Assembly (NCBI RefSeq): GCF_026625825.1
Contig: NZ_CP113065.1
Coordinates: 868,001 to 932,000, forward strand
DNA length: 64,000 bases
Source of the DNA: Pseudoxanthomonas sp. SL93
Lineage (GTDB): Bacteria > Pseudomonadota > Gammaproteobacteria > Xanthomonadales > Xanthomonadaceae
Direction of reading: 5' to 3'
Part shown: positions 13,846-22,770 of the stretch, one piece after another
How the letters are laid out: the number at the start of each line of letters is the position of its first letter
Numbering within the stretch: the first letter of the stretch is position 1
Made by a program: the position numbers and the translations under genes
Notes under the pieces: model-generated
The model's database searches: none
What the model was told of the DNA's origin: nothing
What the model saw: the letters and a program-made list of their open reading frames with translations, nothing else

Positions 13846-14397
13846 TTGAACCGGGTGCGTGCGACCGTGCTGCTGGCCTTGTCGCTGGCTTATCCGCTGG
13901 TGGTGTACTGGGCGCTGGGACGCTTCGAACCCCGCTGGCTGGCCTTGCTGCTGTTCGCCTTGGCGCTGCTGCGTGCGGTCGCCACGCGCCAGGCGGTCTG
14001 GCTGGTGGCCGCGGCCGGCGCCGGCTTGCTGGCGCTGCTGGCCACCCTGTTCAACGACGCGTTGCCGCTCAAGCTGTATCCGGCGCTGGTCAACGTGGTG
14101 ATGCTGGGCGTGTTCGCCACCAGTCTGGTGTTTCCGCCGTCGGCCATCGAGCGCATCGCGCGCCTGAGTGAACCCGACCTGCCGGCGCATGGCGTGGCCT
14201 ACACGCGCCGCGTCACGCAGGTATGGTGCGGCTTCTTCGTCGTGAACGGCACGCTGGCATTCGCCACCGCCCTGTGGGCGTCGGACCGCGTGTGGGCGCT
14301 CTACAACGGCCTGTTGGCGTACGCGCTCATCGGATTGCTTTTCGCCGGCGAATGGCTAGTGCGCCAGCGCGTGAAGGCGGCCCACCGGCATGGCTGA
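13846..14397 (+). CDS. COG4648 polytopic membrane protein
   Basis: 183-residue integral membrane protein of five or six helices. It resembles the COG4648 protein found in nearly every aryl-polyene locus, with unproven function. The start is a TTG at 13846 with GGAG eight bases upstream. No ATG or GTG better explains the N-terminal helix VRATVLLALSLAYPLVVYWALG. Its last eight bases overlap the AMP-ligase start. Confidence 0.75.
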   Translation: MNRVRATVLLALSLAYPLVVYWALGRFEPRWLALLLFALALLRAVATRQAVWLVAAAGAGLLALLATLFNDALPLKLYPALVNVVMLGVFATSLVFPPSAIERIARLSEPDLPAHGVAYTRRVTQVWCGFFVVNGTLAFATALWASDRVWALYNGLLAYALIGLLFAGEWLVRQRVKAAHRHG

Positions 14398-16078
14398 GTG
14401 GATCCCGCTGGAAGAAGTCGCGCTGCGCCCCGTCGTGGATCGCGCATTCGTGCTGTCGGACGGCAATGCCCGCGACCACGCATATTTCCGGCAGCGCGTG
14501 CGGGACTGGCATGCGCTGTTCGCTGCGTTGCCGGGCGCGGCGTGGGCACTTCATTTCGAAGATGCCGGTGAATTCGCCACCGCGCTTTACGGCGCGTGGC
14601 ACGCCGGCAAGACGGTGGTCCTGGCGGGTGATGCCTTGCCCGGCACGCAGTCGCGACTGGTGGCGCAGGTGGCCGGCTTTGCCGGCGACTGGCAGGCCAG
14701 TGCGCAGCCCGTGCGTGCGCCGTTGCTGACGGAAGACGCGGGGCCGCTGGCTGCGTTGGATGGCGAAGCGACACAACTGGTCGTCTTCACCTCCGGCAGC
14801 ACCGGCGAACCCAGCGCAATCCGCAAGTGCCTGCGACAACTGGCCAGCGAAGTGGTGGCGCTGGAATCCGCATTGGGGGCCGGCATCGGCGATGCGGCCG
14901 TGCATGGCACCGTCTCGCACCAGCACATCTACGGCCTGCTGTTCCGCGTGCTGTGGCCGCTCGCGGCCGGGCGCGCCATCGTGCCGCGTGCTTTCTTCCC
15001 CGAAGATCTGTTGGCGGCGATGAAGGCGCGTGATGCCGTCCTGGTGGCCAGTCCGGCCCACCTGAAACGCATGCCGGCGCAGCTTCCGTGGGCTTCGCTG
15101 CATGGACGCTTGCGCGCCGTGTTCTCGTCCGGCGGGGCCTTGCCTGCCGAGGCTGCGCTGGACGCGGCCCGCATGCTGGGCACGCCGCCCACCGAGATCC
15201 TGGGCAGCAGCGAGACCGGCGGCATCGCGTGGCGCCGCTGGGACGAAGAGCAGCCCGTGTGGCGACCGTTGCCCGGGGTGGACTGGCGGCTGAGCGACGG
15301 CGTGCTGGAAGTCTCGTCGCCGCATCTGCCCGGCGCCGCATGGTGGCGCAGCCAGGATCGTGCGGAAGCGGACGAGCGGGGCGGTTTCCGCTTGCTGGGG
15401 CGTGCGGATCGCATCGTCAAGGTCGAGGAACGACGCGTGTCGCTGGAGGCCCTGGAGGCGCAGCTGCGTGCGCATCCGCAGGTGTGCGAGGCCCGCGTGC
15501 TCCTGCTGGGAGGCGCGCGCACGACGCTCGCCGCCGTGGTGGTGCCGCAGGGCGACGCCGCCGACATGCAGGACGCCGCGGCACGACGCCGTCTGTCGCA
15601 GCGGCTCGGGGCGCATCTGTCGTCGAGCCATGACGCGGTGACGCGCCCGCGCCGCTGGCGCTTCATCGATGCGATGCCGGTCAACGCGCAGGGCAAGGTC
15701 ACAGACGCTGCGCTGACGGCGCTGTTCCGTCCCGAACGGCCCACGCCCCACTGGACCGTGCGTGGAGCCACCCGCGCGCATGTGGAGCTGGCGCTGGACC
15801 CGTCGCTGGCAGTGTTCGATGGCCACTTCCCCCAAGCTGCCGTGTTGCCGGGCGTGGCGCAGCTGGACTGGGCCATCCAGCTGGCACGCGAAGCCTTCGC
15901 CGTGCCGCGCCGTTTCGTGCGCATGGAGGCGCTGAAATTCCAGCGCGTGGCGCGTCCCGGCGACGTGGTGCAGCTGGACATGGAATGGCAGGCGGAGCGT
16001 CATACGCTGACCTTCCGCTATGTCTCGGTGCATGGCCCGCATGCCAGCGGACGCGTGGTGTTCGGCCATGACGAATGA
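14390..16078 (+). CDS. AMP-dependent acyl/aryl-ACP ligase fused to a hot-dog dehydratase domain
   Basis: 562-residue fusion. Residues 1 to about 435 form an ANL-superfamily adenylating enzyme: P-loop VFTSGSTGEP, later motifs SSGGALP, GSSETGGIAW and GRADRIVKVEERRVSLEALE. It probably activates the aromatic starter and loads it on an ACP (ApeH-like). Residues about 450-562 resemble the ApeI-type 3-hydroxyacyl-ACP dehydratase hot-dog fold (FDGHFPQAAVLPGVAQLDWAIQLA). In Enterobacterales these two activities are separate genes, ApeH and ApeI. It overlaps the preceding gene by eight bases. Confidence 0.85.
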   Translation: MAEWIPLEEVALRPVVDRAFVLSDGNARDHAYFRQRVRDWHALFAALPGAAWALHFEDAGEFATALYGAWHAGKTVVLAGDALPGTQSRLVAQVAGFAGDWQASAQPVRAPLLTEDAGPLAALDGEATQLVVFTSGSTGEPSAIRKCLRQLASEVVALESALGAGIGDAAVHGTVSHQHIYGLLFRVLWPLAAGRAIVPRAFFPEDLLAAMKARDAVLVASPAHLKRMPAQLPWASLHGRLRAVFSSGGALPAEAALDAARMLGTPPTEILGSSETGGIAWRRWDEEQPVWRPLPGVDWRLSDGVLEVSSPHLPGAAWWRSQDRAEADERGGFRLLGRADRIVKVEERRVSLEALEAQLRAHPQVCEARVLLLGGARTTLAAVVVPQGDAADMQDAAARRRLSQRLGAHLSSSHDAVTRPRRWRFIDAMPVNAQGKVTDAALTALFRPERPTPHWTVRGATRAHVELALDPSLAVFDGHFPQAAVLPGVAQLDWAIQLAREAFAVPRRFVRMEALKFQRVARPGDVVQLDMEWQAERHTLTFRYVSVHGPHASGRVVFGHDE

Positions 16079-16859
16079 CGTCCAGGCCCTGCCGGCGCAG
16101 GGGACCGGCTTCGTGCCGCTGGTGGTGATCCCGGTGTACGACCACGAACACGCCATCGGCGCGATGGTGGACGGCGTGCTGGCGACGGGCAACACCTGCC
16201 TTCTGGTAGATGACGGCTCGGGCCCCGCCTGCGCCGCGGTACTGGATGCACTCGCGCAGCGCCATGCACCACGGGTCCGGCTGCTGCGGCTGGCCGTCAA
16301 CCAGGGAAAGGGCGGCGCGGTGCTGGCGGGATTCACCGAAGCGGCGCGACTTGGTGCGACCCATGTGCTGCAGATCGACGCCGACGGCCAGCATGACCCC
16401 CGCGACATTCCACGCTTCCTGTCGCTGTCGCGACAGCTGCCCGCGCAGGTGATCTGCGGTACGCCGCAATACGACGCCAGCGTGCCGAAGGGCCGCCTCT
16501 ACGGCCGCTACCTGACCCATGTCTGGGTCTGGATCAACACGCTGTCGTTCGCGATCCGCGACTCGATGTGCGGTTTCCGCGTGTACCCGCTGGCACCGGT
16601 GCTGACCCTGATGGACGAGGAAACCATCGGCAAGCGCATGGATTTCGATGTCGAAGTGCTGGTGCGCCTGTACTGGCGCGACATCGGCGTGCAGAACGTG
16701 CCCACCCGCGTGACCTATCCGCTGGACGGCGTGTCGCACTTCGATGTCTGGCGCGACAACGTGCGCATCACGCGCATGCATACCCGTTTGTTCTTCGGCA
16801 TGGTGTGGCGCCTGCCACGGCTGCTCCGCCGCCGGCTGGCGGGGAGAACGGGCGCGTGA
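16068..16859 (+). CDS. family-2 glycosyltransferase, pigment locus
   Basis: 263-residue cytoplasmic-face GT-A enzyme. The N-terminal segment PLVVIPVYDHEHAIGAMV, the VDDGSG nucleotide-sugar site and the metal-binding DADGQHD motif are the polyprenol/dolichyl-phosphate-mannose-synthase type. In xanthomonadin-like loci a glycosyltransferase adds a sugar linking polyene and lipid tail; the sugar cannot be read from sequence. The ATG at 16068 overlaps the ligase stop by 11 bases. The longer upstream frame is antisense-like. Confidence 0.85.
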   Translation: MTNDVQALPAQGTGFVPLVVIPVYDHEHAIGAMVDGVLATGNTCLLVDDGSGPACAAVLDALAQRHAPRVRLLRLAVNQGKGGAVLAGFTEAARLGATHVLQIDADGQHDPRDIPRFLSLSRQLPAQVICGTPQYDASVPKGRLYGRYLTHVWVWINTLSFAIRDSMCGFRVYPLAPVLTLMDEETIGKRMDFDVEVLVRLYWRDIGVQNVPTRVTYPLDGVSHFDVWRDNVRITRMHTRLFFGMVWRLPRLLRRRLAGRTGA

Positions 16860-17803
16860 GCCGCGAGCAGGGCCAGCACTGGGCGGACATCGGCGAGTCG
16901 ACCTCGGTCGGCGGCATCCTGCTGCTGTGCTGGGTGCACCGCTGGCTGGGCCGCTGGCCGTTCCGCGCGTGCGTGTACCCGGTGGTGCTGTTCCACTGGC
17001 TGGCAAACCGCACGGCGCGGCAGGCGTCACTGGAGTACCTGCGGCGCCTGCAGGCGGATGCCGGCGTGTTCGACACGACACCCGGCTGGCGGCACAGCCT
17101 GAAGCATTTCGCGATGTTCGCCGAAACCCTGCTCGACAAGATCCTCGCACTGGGCCAGCGCTATCCGGCCGATCGCGTGCACATGGAACGGCACGGTGTG
17201 CTGGAGCGGGTCAGGAGCGGGCAGGGCGGGCTGATCATCACGGCGCACCTGGGCTGCCTGGAGCTTTGCCAGGTCATGGCGGACCAGGTGCCCGGCTTCC
17301 GCCTGACCGCGCTGGTGCACACCGGCCACGCCGAACAGTTCAACCGCCTGATCCGCCGGCTGGATGCGGGCAGCCGGGTCGAGCTGCTGCAGGTCACCGA
17401 CCTGGGGCCGGCGGATGCGGTGAAGCTGGCTGAACGCGTGGCCCGCGGTGAATTCGTCGCCATCGCTGGCGACCGGGTGCCGTTGCGCGGCGGTCGCAGC
17501 GTCACCGCGTCCTTCCTGGGCCACGATGCGCGCCTCCCCATCGGCGCGTACGTGCTGGGCGCCGCCTTGCGCTGCCCGGTGTTCACCATGGCATGCACGC
17601 ACCGTGACGATGGCTATGTGGTGCGTTTCGAGCACTTCGCCGAACGCATCGAACTGCCGCGGGGTTCGCGCGACGCGGCGCTCACCGGCTACGCTGTGCA
17701 GTTCGCGCAGTGGATGGAAGTACAGGTCCGCCAGTCGCCCTATGACTGGTTCAATTTCTACCCCTTCTGGGATCAGGTAACGCATGACACCCGCCCCGCA
17801 TGA
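16856..17803 (+). CDS. LpxL/HtrB-like lipid A-type acyltransferase
   Basis: 315-residue membrane acyltransferase of the lauroyl/myristoyl transferase superfamily. The HX4E-type box is seen at ITAHLGCLELCQ, with later AGDRVPLRGG and NFYPFWD segments. It probably acylates the glycosylated polyene at the inner membrane. The GTG start at 16856 overlaps the glycosyltransferase stop (GTGA) and follows GGGGAGA. The longer open frame upstream is a shadow of the glycosyltransferase gene. Confidence 0.82.
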   Translation: MSREQGQHWADIGESTSVGGILLLCWVHRWLGRWPFRACVYPVVLFHWLANRTARQASLEYLRRLQADAGVFDTTPGWRHSLKHFAMFAETLLDKILALGQRYPADRVHMERHGVLERVRSGQGGLIITAHLGCLELCQVMADQVPGFRLTALVHTGHAEQFNRLIRRLDAGSRVELLQVTDLGPADAVKLAERVARGEFVAIAGDRVPLRGGRSVTASFLGHDARLPIGAYVLGAALRCPVFTMACTHRDDGYVVRFEHFAERIELPRGSRDAALTGYAVQFAQWMEVQVRQSPYDWFNFYPFWDQVTHDTRPA

Positions 17804-19337
17804 CCCCACGCCGCCGGTGTTCGGCGACGCCACGCTGCGTATCGAGGACGTGGTGGCGCTGTCGCGCCGCGCCGTGCCCGTGCGCCTCTCGCAGGATCCC
17901 GGCTTCCGCGCGCGCATCGCCCGTGGCGCGGACTTCCTGGACCGCCTGCTGAAGGAAGAAGGCGTCATCTACGGGGTGACCACTGGCTACGGCGATTCCT
18001 GCACGGTCAACATCCCGCCGGCCCTGGTCGCCGAGCTGCCCCAGCATCTGTACACCTACCATGGCTGCGGGCTGGGACGTTTCCTGGACGAGGCCGAGAC
18101 GCGCGCCGTGCTGGCCGCGCGGCTGGCGTCGCTGGTGCGTGGCATGTCCGGCGTCAGCCTGCCCCTGCTGGAAGGGCTGGAAGCACTGCTGCGGCACGAC
18201 GTACTGCCGCTGATTCCGGCCGAAGGCTCCGTCGGGGCCAGTGGCGACCTGACGCCGCTCTCGTACGTGGCGGCCGTGCTGTGCGGGGAACGCGAGGTCA
18301 TGCATGGCGGTCGCCGCCGGCCCGCCGCCGATGCGCTGGCCGAGATCGGCCTGGCGCCGCTCACGCTGCGGCCGAAGGAAGGCCTGGCCATCATGAACGG
18401 CACCGCCGTGATGACGGCGCTGGCATGCCTGGCCTTCCAGCGTGCTGAGTACCTGTCGCGACTGGCGACCCGCCTCACCGCCTTCAACGTGCTGGCCAGT
18501 GCCGGCAACGCGCACCACTTCGACGCGGTGCTGTTCGCCGCCAAGCCTCATCCTGGCCAGTCGCGCGTGGCCCAGCGCCTGCGCGAGGACCTGCACAGCG
18601 ATCGCCCGCCCCGCAATGAGCAGCGCCTTCAGGACCGTTACTCGCTGCGCTGCGCGCCGCACGTGATCGGCGTGCTGGAGGATGCGCTGCCGTTCTTCCG
18701 CCAGCTGATCGAGACCGAGCTCAACAGCGCCAACGACAATCCGCTGATCGACCCGGAGCGCGAGCAGATCCTGCATGGCGGACATTTCTACGGCGGGCAC
18801 ATCGCCTTCGCCATGGACGCGATGAAGAACGCCGTGGCCAACGTCGCCGACCTGCTGGACCGCCAGCTGGCCCTGCTGGTGGATGCACGCTACAACCATG
18901 GCCTGCCGGCCAACCTGTCCGGCGCCAGCGGCCCGCGCGCGGCCATCAACCATGGCCTGAAGGCCTTGCAGATCAGCGTGTCCGCGTGGACGGCCGAGGC
19001 CTTGAAGCTGACCATGCCCGCTTCGGTTTTTTCGCGCTCCACCGAATGCCACAACCAGGACAAGGTCAGCATGGGCACCATCGCCGCGCGCGACTGCCTG
19101 CGCGTGATCGAGCTGACCGAACAGGTGGTGGCCGGCATGCTGATCGCCGCGCGGCAGGGACTGGCGCTTCGCCAGCGCGTCGGCATGGACTCGGACCTGC
19201 GCGATGGCCTGGCGGAAATGTACGCCGCGCTGAGCGAGCAGATCGCCCTGATCGAAGAGGACCGCGCGCTGGACGGCGAGCTGCGCCAGCTGCTGGTGGA
19301 CATCCGTGAACAACGCTGGCCCGTCTATGCCGGTTGA
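17784..19337 (+). CDS. aromatic amino-acid ammonia-lyase (HAL/PAL/TAL family)
   Basis: 517-residue MIO-dependent lyase. The prosthetic-group tripeptide Ala-Ser-Gly is intact in GSVGASGDLTPLSY. The N-terminal active-site Tyr loop (YGVTTGYGDS) and the helical-core NDNPLID and GASGPR segments are conserved. Family members release ammonia from His, Tyr or Phe to give urocanate or cinnamates. The selectivity region reads HLYTYHGCG, which is neither the plain HAL nor the classic TAL pattern, so the substrate is open. Its place inside the pigment operon suggests it supplies an aromatic acid or a related starter. It overlaps both neighbours (20 and 32 bases). Confidence 0.86.
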   Translation: MTPAPHDPTPPVFGDATLRIEDVVALSRRAVPVRLSQDPGFRARIARGADFLDRLLKEEGVIYGVTTGYGDSCTVNIPPALVAELPQHLYTYHGCGLGRFLDEAETRAVLAARLASLVRGMSGVSLPLLEGLEALLRHDVLPLIPAEGSVGASGDLTPLSYVAAVLCGEREVMHGGRRRPAADALAEIGLAPLTLRPKEGLAIMNGTAVMTALACLAFQRAEYLSRLATRLTAFNVLASAGNAHHFDAVLFAAKPHPGQSRVAQRLREDLHSDRPPRNEQRLQDRYSLRCAPHVIGVLEDALPFFRQLIETELNSANDNPLIDPEREQILHGGHFYGGHIAFAMDAMKNAVANVADLLDRQLALLVDARYNHGLPANLSGASGPRAAINHGLKALQISVSAWTAEALKLTMPASVFSRSTECHNQDKVSMGTIAARDCLRVIELTEQVVAGMLIAARQGLALRQRVGMDSDLRDGLAEMYAALSEQIALIEEDRALDGELRQLLVDIREQRWPVYAG

Positions 19338-19758
19338 CGGCGCACGCGACCTGTCGGCCGAGGTGGCGCTCAGCCCGGCCTTCCACGACTGCGACGCGAT
19401 GGCGGTGGTCTGGCACGGGCACTATTTCAAGTACCTGGAGATCGCCCGCTGCGCGCTGCTCCAGCGCCATGACTACGACTATCCGCAGATGCGCGATTCC
19501 GGCTACCTGTGGCCGGTGGTGGATGCGCGCATCAAGTACATCCGCCCGCTGCTGTACGCGCAGCCGCTGAAGGTGGTGGCCCGCATCGTGGAATGGGAGA
19601 ACCGGCTGAAGATCGACTACGAGATCCGCAATGCGGCCGATGACCAGGTGCTGACGCGGGCGCACACCATCCAGGTGGCGGTCGACGCCGCTTCAGGCGA
19701 AATGCTTTACATCTGCCCGCCAATCCTCTGGGAAAAGCTGGGAGTGGAACGTCCATGA
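19306..19758 (+). CDS. 4-hydroxybenzoyl-CoA thioesterase-family hot-dog thioesterase
   Basis: 150-residue single hot-dog thioesterase. The motif AFHDCDAMAVVWHGHYFKYLEIAR carries the catalytic Asp region of the 4HBT family. In aryl-polyene synthesis such an enzyme (ApeK type) hydrolyses stalled or finished acyl-ACPs. Two starts are possible: GTG at 19306 inside the lyase gene and ATG at 19327. I give the longer form, and the true protein may be seven residues shorter. Its stop overlaps the next start by four bases. Confidence 0.82.
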   Translation: MNNAGPSMPVDGARDLSAEVALSPAFHDCDAMAVVWHGHYFKYLEIARCALLQRHDYDYPQMRDSGYLWPVVDARIKYIRPLLYAQPLKVVARIVEWENRLKIDYEIRNAADDQVLTRAHTIQVAVDAASGEMLYICPPILWEKLGVERP

Positions 19759-20408
19759 CACGGAAACGGGGTGGCGTCCTGCGCCGCGGCCTGGCGGGAC
19801 TGCTGGTGTCGCTGCTGCTCTCCACGGGCGCAGCGCACGCACAGGCACAGGCAGGCGATGCGCTTGCACAGGTACAGCAGCGCGTGGCGCAGGTGCCGGT
19901 GTTGCGTGGGCAGTTCCAGCAGGAAAAACAGGTCAGTGGCTTCAGGAACCCGCTGCGCTCACAGGGAATGTTCGTGCTGGCGCGCGAGAAGGGCGTGGTC
20001 TGGACCACGCTGAAGCCGTTCCCGTCGGAACTGGTGCTGACGCGCGAGCGCATCGTCAGCCGCCAGCGCGACGGCAGCAGCCGCGTGGAAGTGGACGCGC
20101 GCCAGCAGCCGGCCCTGCGCTCGGTCAACGCGATGATGTTCGCGTTGATGAGCGGCGACGTGAAAGCGCTTACCGGTACGTTCATCGTGCAGGTGGAGCT
20201 GCAACCGAAGAACGCCTGGCGCATGTCGCTGGTACCGCGCTCCGCGGCGCTGGCGAATGCCTTCAGCCGCATCGAGCTTCAGGGCGACCGTTACGTCCGT
20301 GACGTGACCATCCAGGAAGCCAACGGCGACCGCACGCACCTGGTCTTCAGTGCGCTCGGCGAGACGCCGGCTCGCCTGTCCAGTGACGAGGCCGCACGGT
20401 TTGACTGA
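19755..20408 (+). CDS. LolA-like outer-membrane lipoprotein carrier, pigment locus
   Basis: 217-residue periplasmic protein with a clear signal peptide (RRGLAGLLVSLLLSTGAAHAQAQ, cleavage after AHA). A LolA/LolB-type open beta-barrel is suggested by VLRGQFQQEKQVSGFRNPLRSQGMFVLAREKGVVWTTLKPF. These specialised LolA paralogues occur in aryl-polyene clusters and are thought to ferry the hydrophobic pigment lipid across the periplasm to the outer membrane. That is inference from context. Confidence 0.85.
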   Translation: MTRKRGGVLRRGLAGLLVSLLLSTGAAHAQAQAGDALAQVQQRVAQVPVLRGQFQQEKQVSGFRNPLRSQGMFVLAREKGVVWTTLKPFPSELVLTRERIVSRQRDGSSRVEVDARQQPALRSVNAMMFALMSGDVKALTGTFIVQVELQPKNAWRMSLVPRSAALANAFSRIELQGDRYVRDVTIQEANGDRTHLVFSALGETPARLSSDEAARFD

Positions 20409-20436
20409 ACGGGCGACACCGGCGGAGGGAGATCAG

Positions 20437-22770
20437 GTGCTGCGCGGCTGGCGCTGGCTGGGCGTCGCGTGGCTGCTGGTGCTGGTCGCGGTGGGTTGGC
20501 ACCAGGTGGGTTTCTGGCAGCAACCGCGGATCGACAGCGATGTGCTGGCGCTGCTGCCGGAAGCCGGCGATCCCCTGCTGTCGGACGTCACCCGGCGCAT
20601 CGCGGATGCCAGTTCACGCCAGGTGGTGGTGATGCTGGGTGCGACCTCGGCCGGCTCGGCACTGCGCGCACGAGATGCGTTCCGCCGCCATGTGGCAGCG
20701 GCGGCCGGTGGCGCGACGCTTCCCCTCGTGGAAGGGGAGTCCCCGGAAGACTGGTTCGGTCAGGCGCGGGGGTTCTACGCGCCGTACCGTGATCGGCTGC
20801 TGACGGCGGCGCAGCGCGAGCAGTTGGCTGCCACTCCCACGGGTGCGCTGGCCGAGTCGGCACTGGCAGGCCTGTATGGCCCGATGGGTGCGCCGCGGCT
20901 GACCGAATGGCACAACGACCCGCTTGGACTGTGGCCGCACTGGTGGCAGGCACGCGCGCGCGGCGCGGGGCTTTCATTGGACCAGGACGGCCTGCTGCAG
21001 GCGGAAGGCCGGCACTGGGCGGTGCTGCAGTTCACCACGCGGGGCTCGGCGTTCTCGCTGGATGGCGAGCCACGCATCCGGCACCTTCTCGATGGCGCGG
21101 CGAAGGCGGCAGGCGAGGCCGCGCCCGGGCTGCGCGTGCTGAATGCCGGCGTGCCGCTGCATGCCGAGGCCGCGGCGGTGCAGGCCAGTCGCGAAGTGAA
21201 TACGATCGGGTGGGGGTCGCTGGCGGCGGTGCTGCTGCTGGTCTGGCTGGCGTTCCGCTCGCTGCGGCCGCTGCTGCTGGTGGCGCTGTCCCTGGTAGTG
21301 GGCTGCGCGGTGGCGCTGACCGTGACCACGCTGGTGTTCGGCAAGGTGCACCTGCTGACCCTGATCTTCGGTGCGAGCCTGGTCGGCGTGGCCGAGGATT
21401 ACGGCATCCACTGGTTCGCGTCGCGACAAGCCGCGCCGCAGGATCGGCGCTGGGCATTGCTGCGCCACCTGCTGCCGGGGTTGTGGCTGGCGCTGCTCAC
21501 CAGTGCGCTGGCGTACCTCGCGCTGGGTCTGGCGCCGTTCCCGGGGCTCCGGCAGATGGCGTTGTTCTCGGTGGTGGGGCTGGCGTCGGCGTTCCTGACC
21601 GTCATCCTCGGATTCCCCTGGCTGGACGGCGGCCGCGTGCGCACCACCCTTTTCTCGCAGTGGCTGGGCGGAACACTCGATCACTGGCCGCGCCTGCGTC
21701 GCGGTCGCGCGGCCTGGGTGGCGGTAGCCGTCGTGGTGGGTGTCGGTGTGCCCGGCCTGCTGCTGGTGCGCAGCAACGACGACCTGCGCAGCCTGCAATC
21801 GTCGCCGGCTTCGCTGATCGCCGAGCAGCGCGAGGTCGGTCGCCTGCTGGGCATGCCCAGCCCCGCGCAGTTCTTCCTCGTGCAGGGACGCGATGCCGAG
21901 CAGGTGCTCCAGCGCGAGGAAGCGCTCGTCGCCCGCCTGGCACCGCTGGTGGATGCCGGGCGCATCGGTGGTTACCGTGCCATCAGCGACTGGCTCCCTT
22001 CGCAGCAACGCCAGGCCGCGGACGCGGGGCTTACCGCGCGCATCGAGGCATCGGTACTGCAACAGGTGGGGGGCGCAGTCGGCGAACCCCTGTCGCGCGG
22101 TCGCTTCGCCCCTGCGCCGCTCGACATGCAGAGCTTCCTGGCTTCATCGGCTTCGCAGCCTGCCCGCCACCTCTGGCTGGGCACGGTCGGGCAGGGCAAG
22201 GCCTCGGTGGTGATGGTGGACGATCTGTCGCGCGCGGAAGCCCCGGCGCTGCTGTCTTCCCGGGCAGAGGGCTTGCAGGGTGTGCGGTGGGTGGACAGGA
22301 CCGCGGATTTTTCGCGCCTGCTCAAGCACTATCGGCGCATGATGACGGTGCTGTTGCTGGCGGGCGTGGTGCTGGTGTTCGGCGTGCTGTACGCGCGCTA
22401 TCGCGGCCAGGCGTGGCGCGTGTTCGCGCCCACCGTCATTGCCGGCGTGCTGACGGTGGCGCTGCTGGGCTGGCTGGGCCAGCCACTGCAACTGTTCAAC
22501 ATCCTCGCGTTGATGCTGCTGCTGGGCATGGGCATCGACTACGGCATCTTCCTGGTGGAACACCGCGGCGACGCGAGCGCCTGGCTGGCCGTGTGCGTGG
22601 GCGCGGCGAGCACCTGGCTGGCGTTCGGCCTGCTGGGCCTGTCGGCCACCCCGGCCTTGCGCGGCTTCGGCCTGACCCTGCTTTTCGGTATCGGCCTGGT
22701 CTGGCTGATCTCCCCCTTGTTCCGGCCTTCGCCGGAACCGCATCCCGTGAACGGAAACCCAGCAGCATGA
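20437..22770 (+). CDS. MMPL/RND-superfamily exporter, pigment locus
   Basis: 777-residue inner-membrane transporter with two homologous halves: each has one leading helix, a periplasmic loop and a cluster of five helices. Conserved Asp-containing segments SLVGVAEDYGIHWF and LLLGMGIDYGIFLVEH lie in the first and second halves, as expected for proton-driven MMPL/HpnN exporters of lipids. The start is placed at GTG 20437, which follows a strong GGAGGGAG. The longer frame begins inside lolA. It probably exports the finished polyene lipid to the LolA-like carrier encoded just upstream. Confidence 0.87.
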   Translation: MLRGWRWLGVAWLLVLVAVGWHQVGFWQQPRIDSDVLALLPEAGDPLLSDVTRRIADASSRQVVVMLGATSAGSALRARDAFRRHVAAAAGGATLPLVEGESPEDWFGQARGFYAPYRDRLLTAAQREQLAATPTGALAESALAGLYGPMGAPRLTEWHNDPLGLWPHWWQARARGAGLSLDQDGLLQAEGRHWAVLQFTTRGSAFSLDGEPRIRHLLDGAAKAAGEAAPGLRVLNAGVPLHAEAAAVQASREVNTIGWGSLAAVLLLVWLAFRSLRPLLLVALSLVVGCAVALTVTTLVFGKVHLLTLIFGASLVGVAEDYGIHWFASRQAAPQDRRWALLRHLLPGLWLALLTSALAYLALGLAPFPGLRQMALFSVVGLASAFLTVILGFPWLDGGRVRTTLFSQWLGGTLDHWPRLRRGRAAWVAVAVVVGVGVPGLLLVRSNDDLRSLQSSPASLIAEQREVGRLLGMPSPAQFFLVQGRDAEQVLQREEALVARLAPLVDAGRIGGYRAISDWLPSQQRQAADAGLTARIEASVLQQVGGAVGEPLSRGRFAPAPLDMQSFLASSASQPARHLWLGTVGQGKASVVMVDDLSRAEAPALLSSRAEGLQGVRWVDRTADFSRLLKHYRRMMTVLLLAGVVLVFGVLYARYRGQAWRVFAPTVIAGVLTVALLGWLGQPLQLFNILALMLLLGMGIDYGIFLVEHRGDASAWLAVCVGAASTWLAFGLLGLSATPALRGFGLTLLFGIGLVWLISPLFRPSPEPHPVNGNPAA

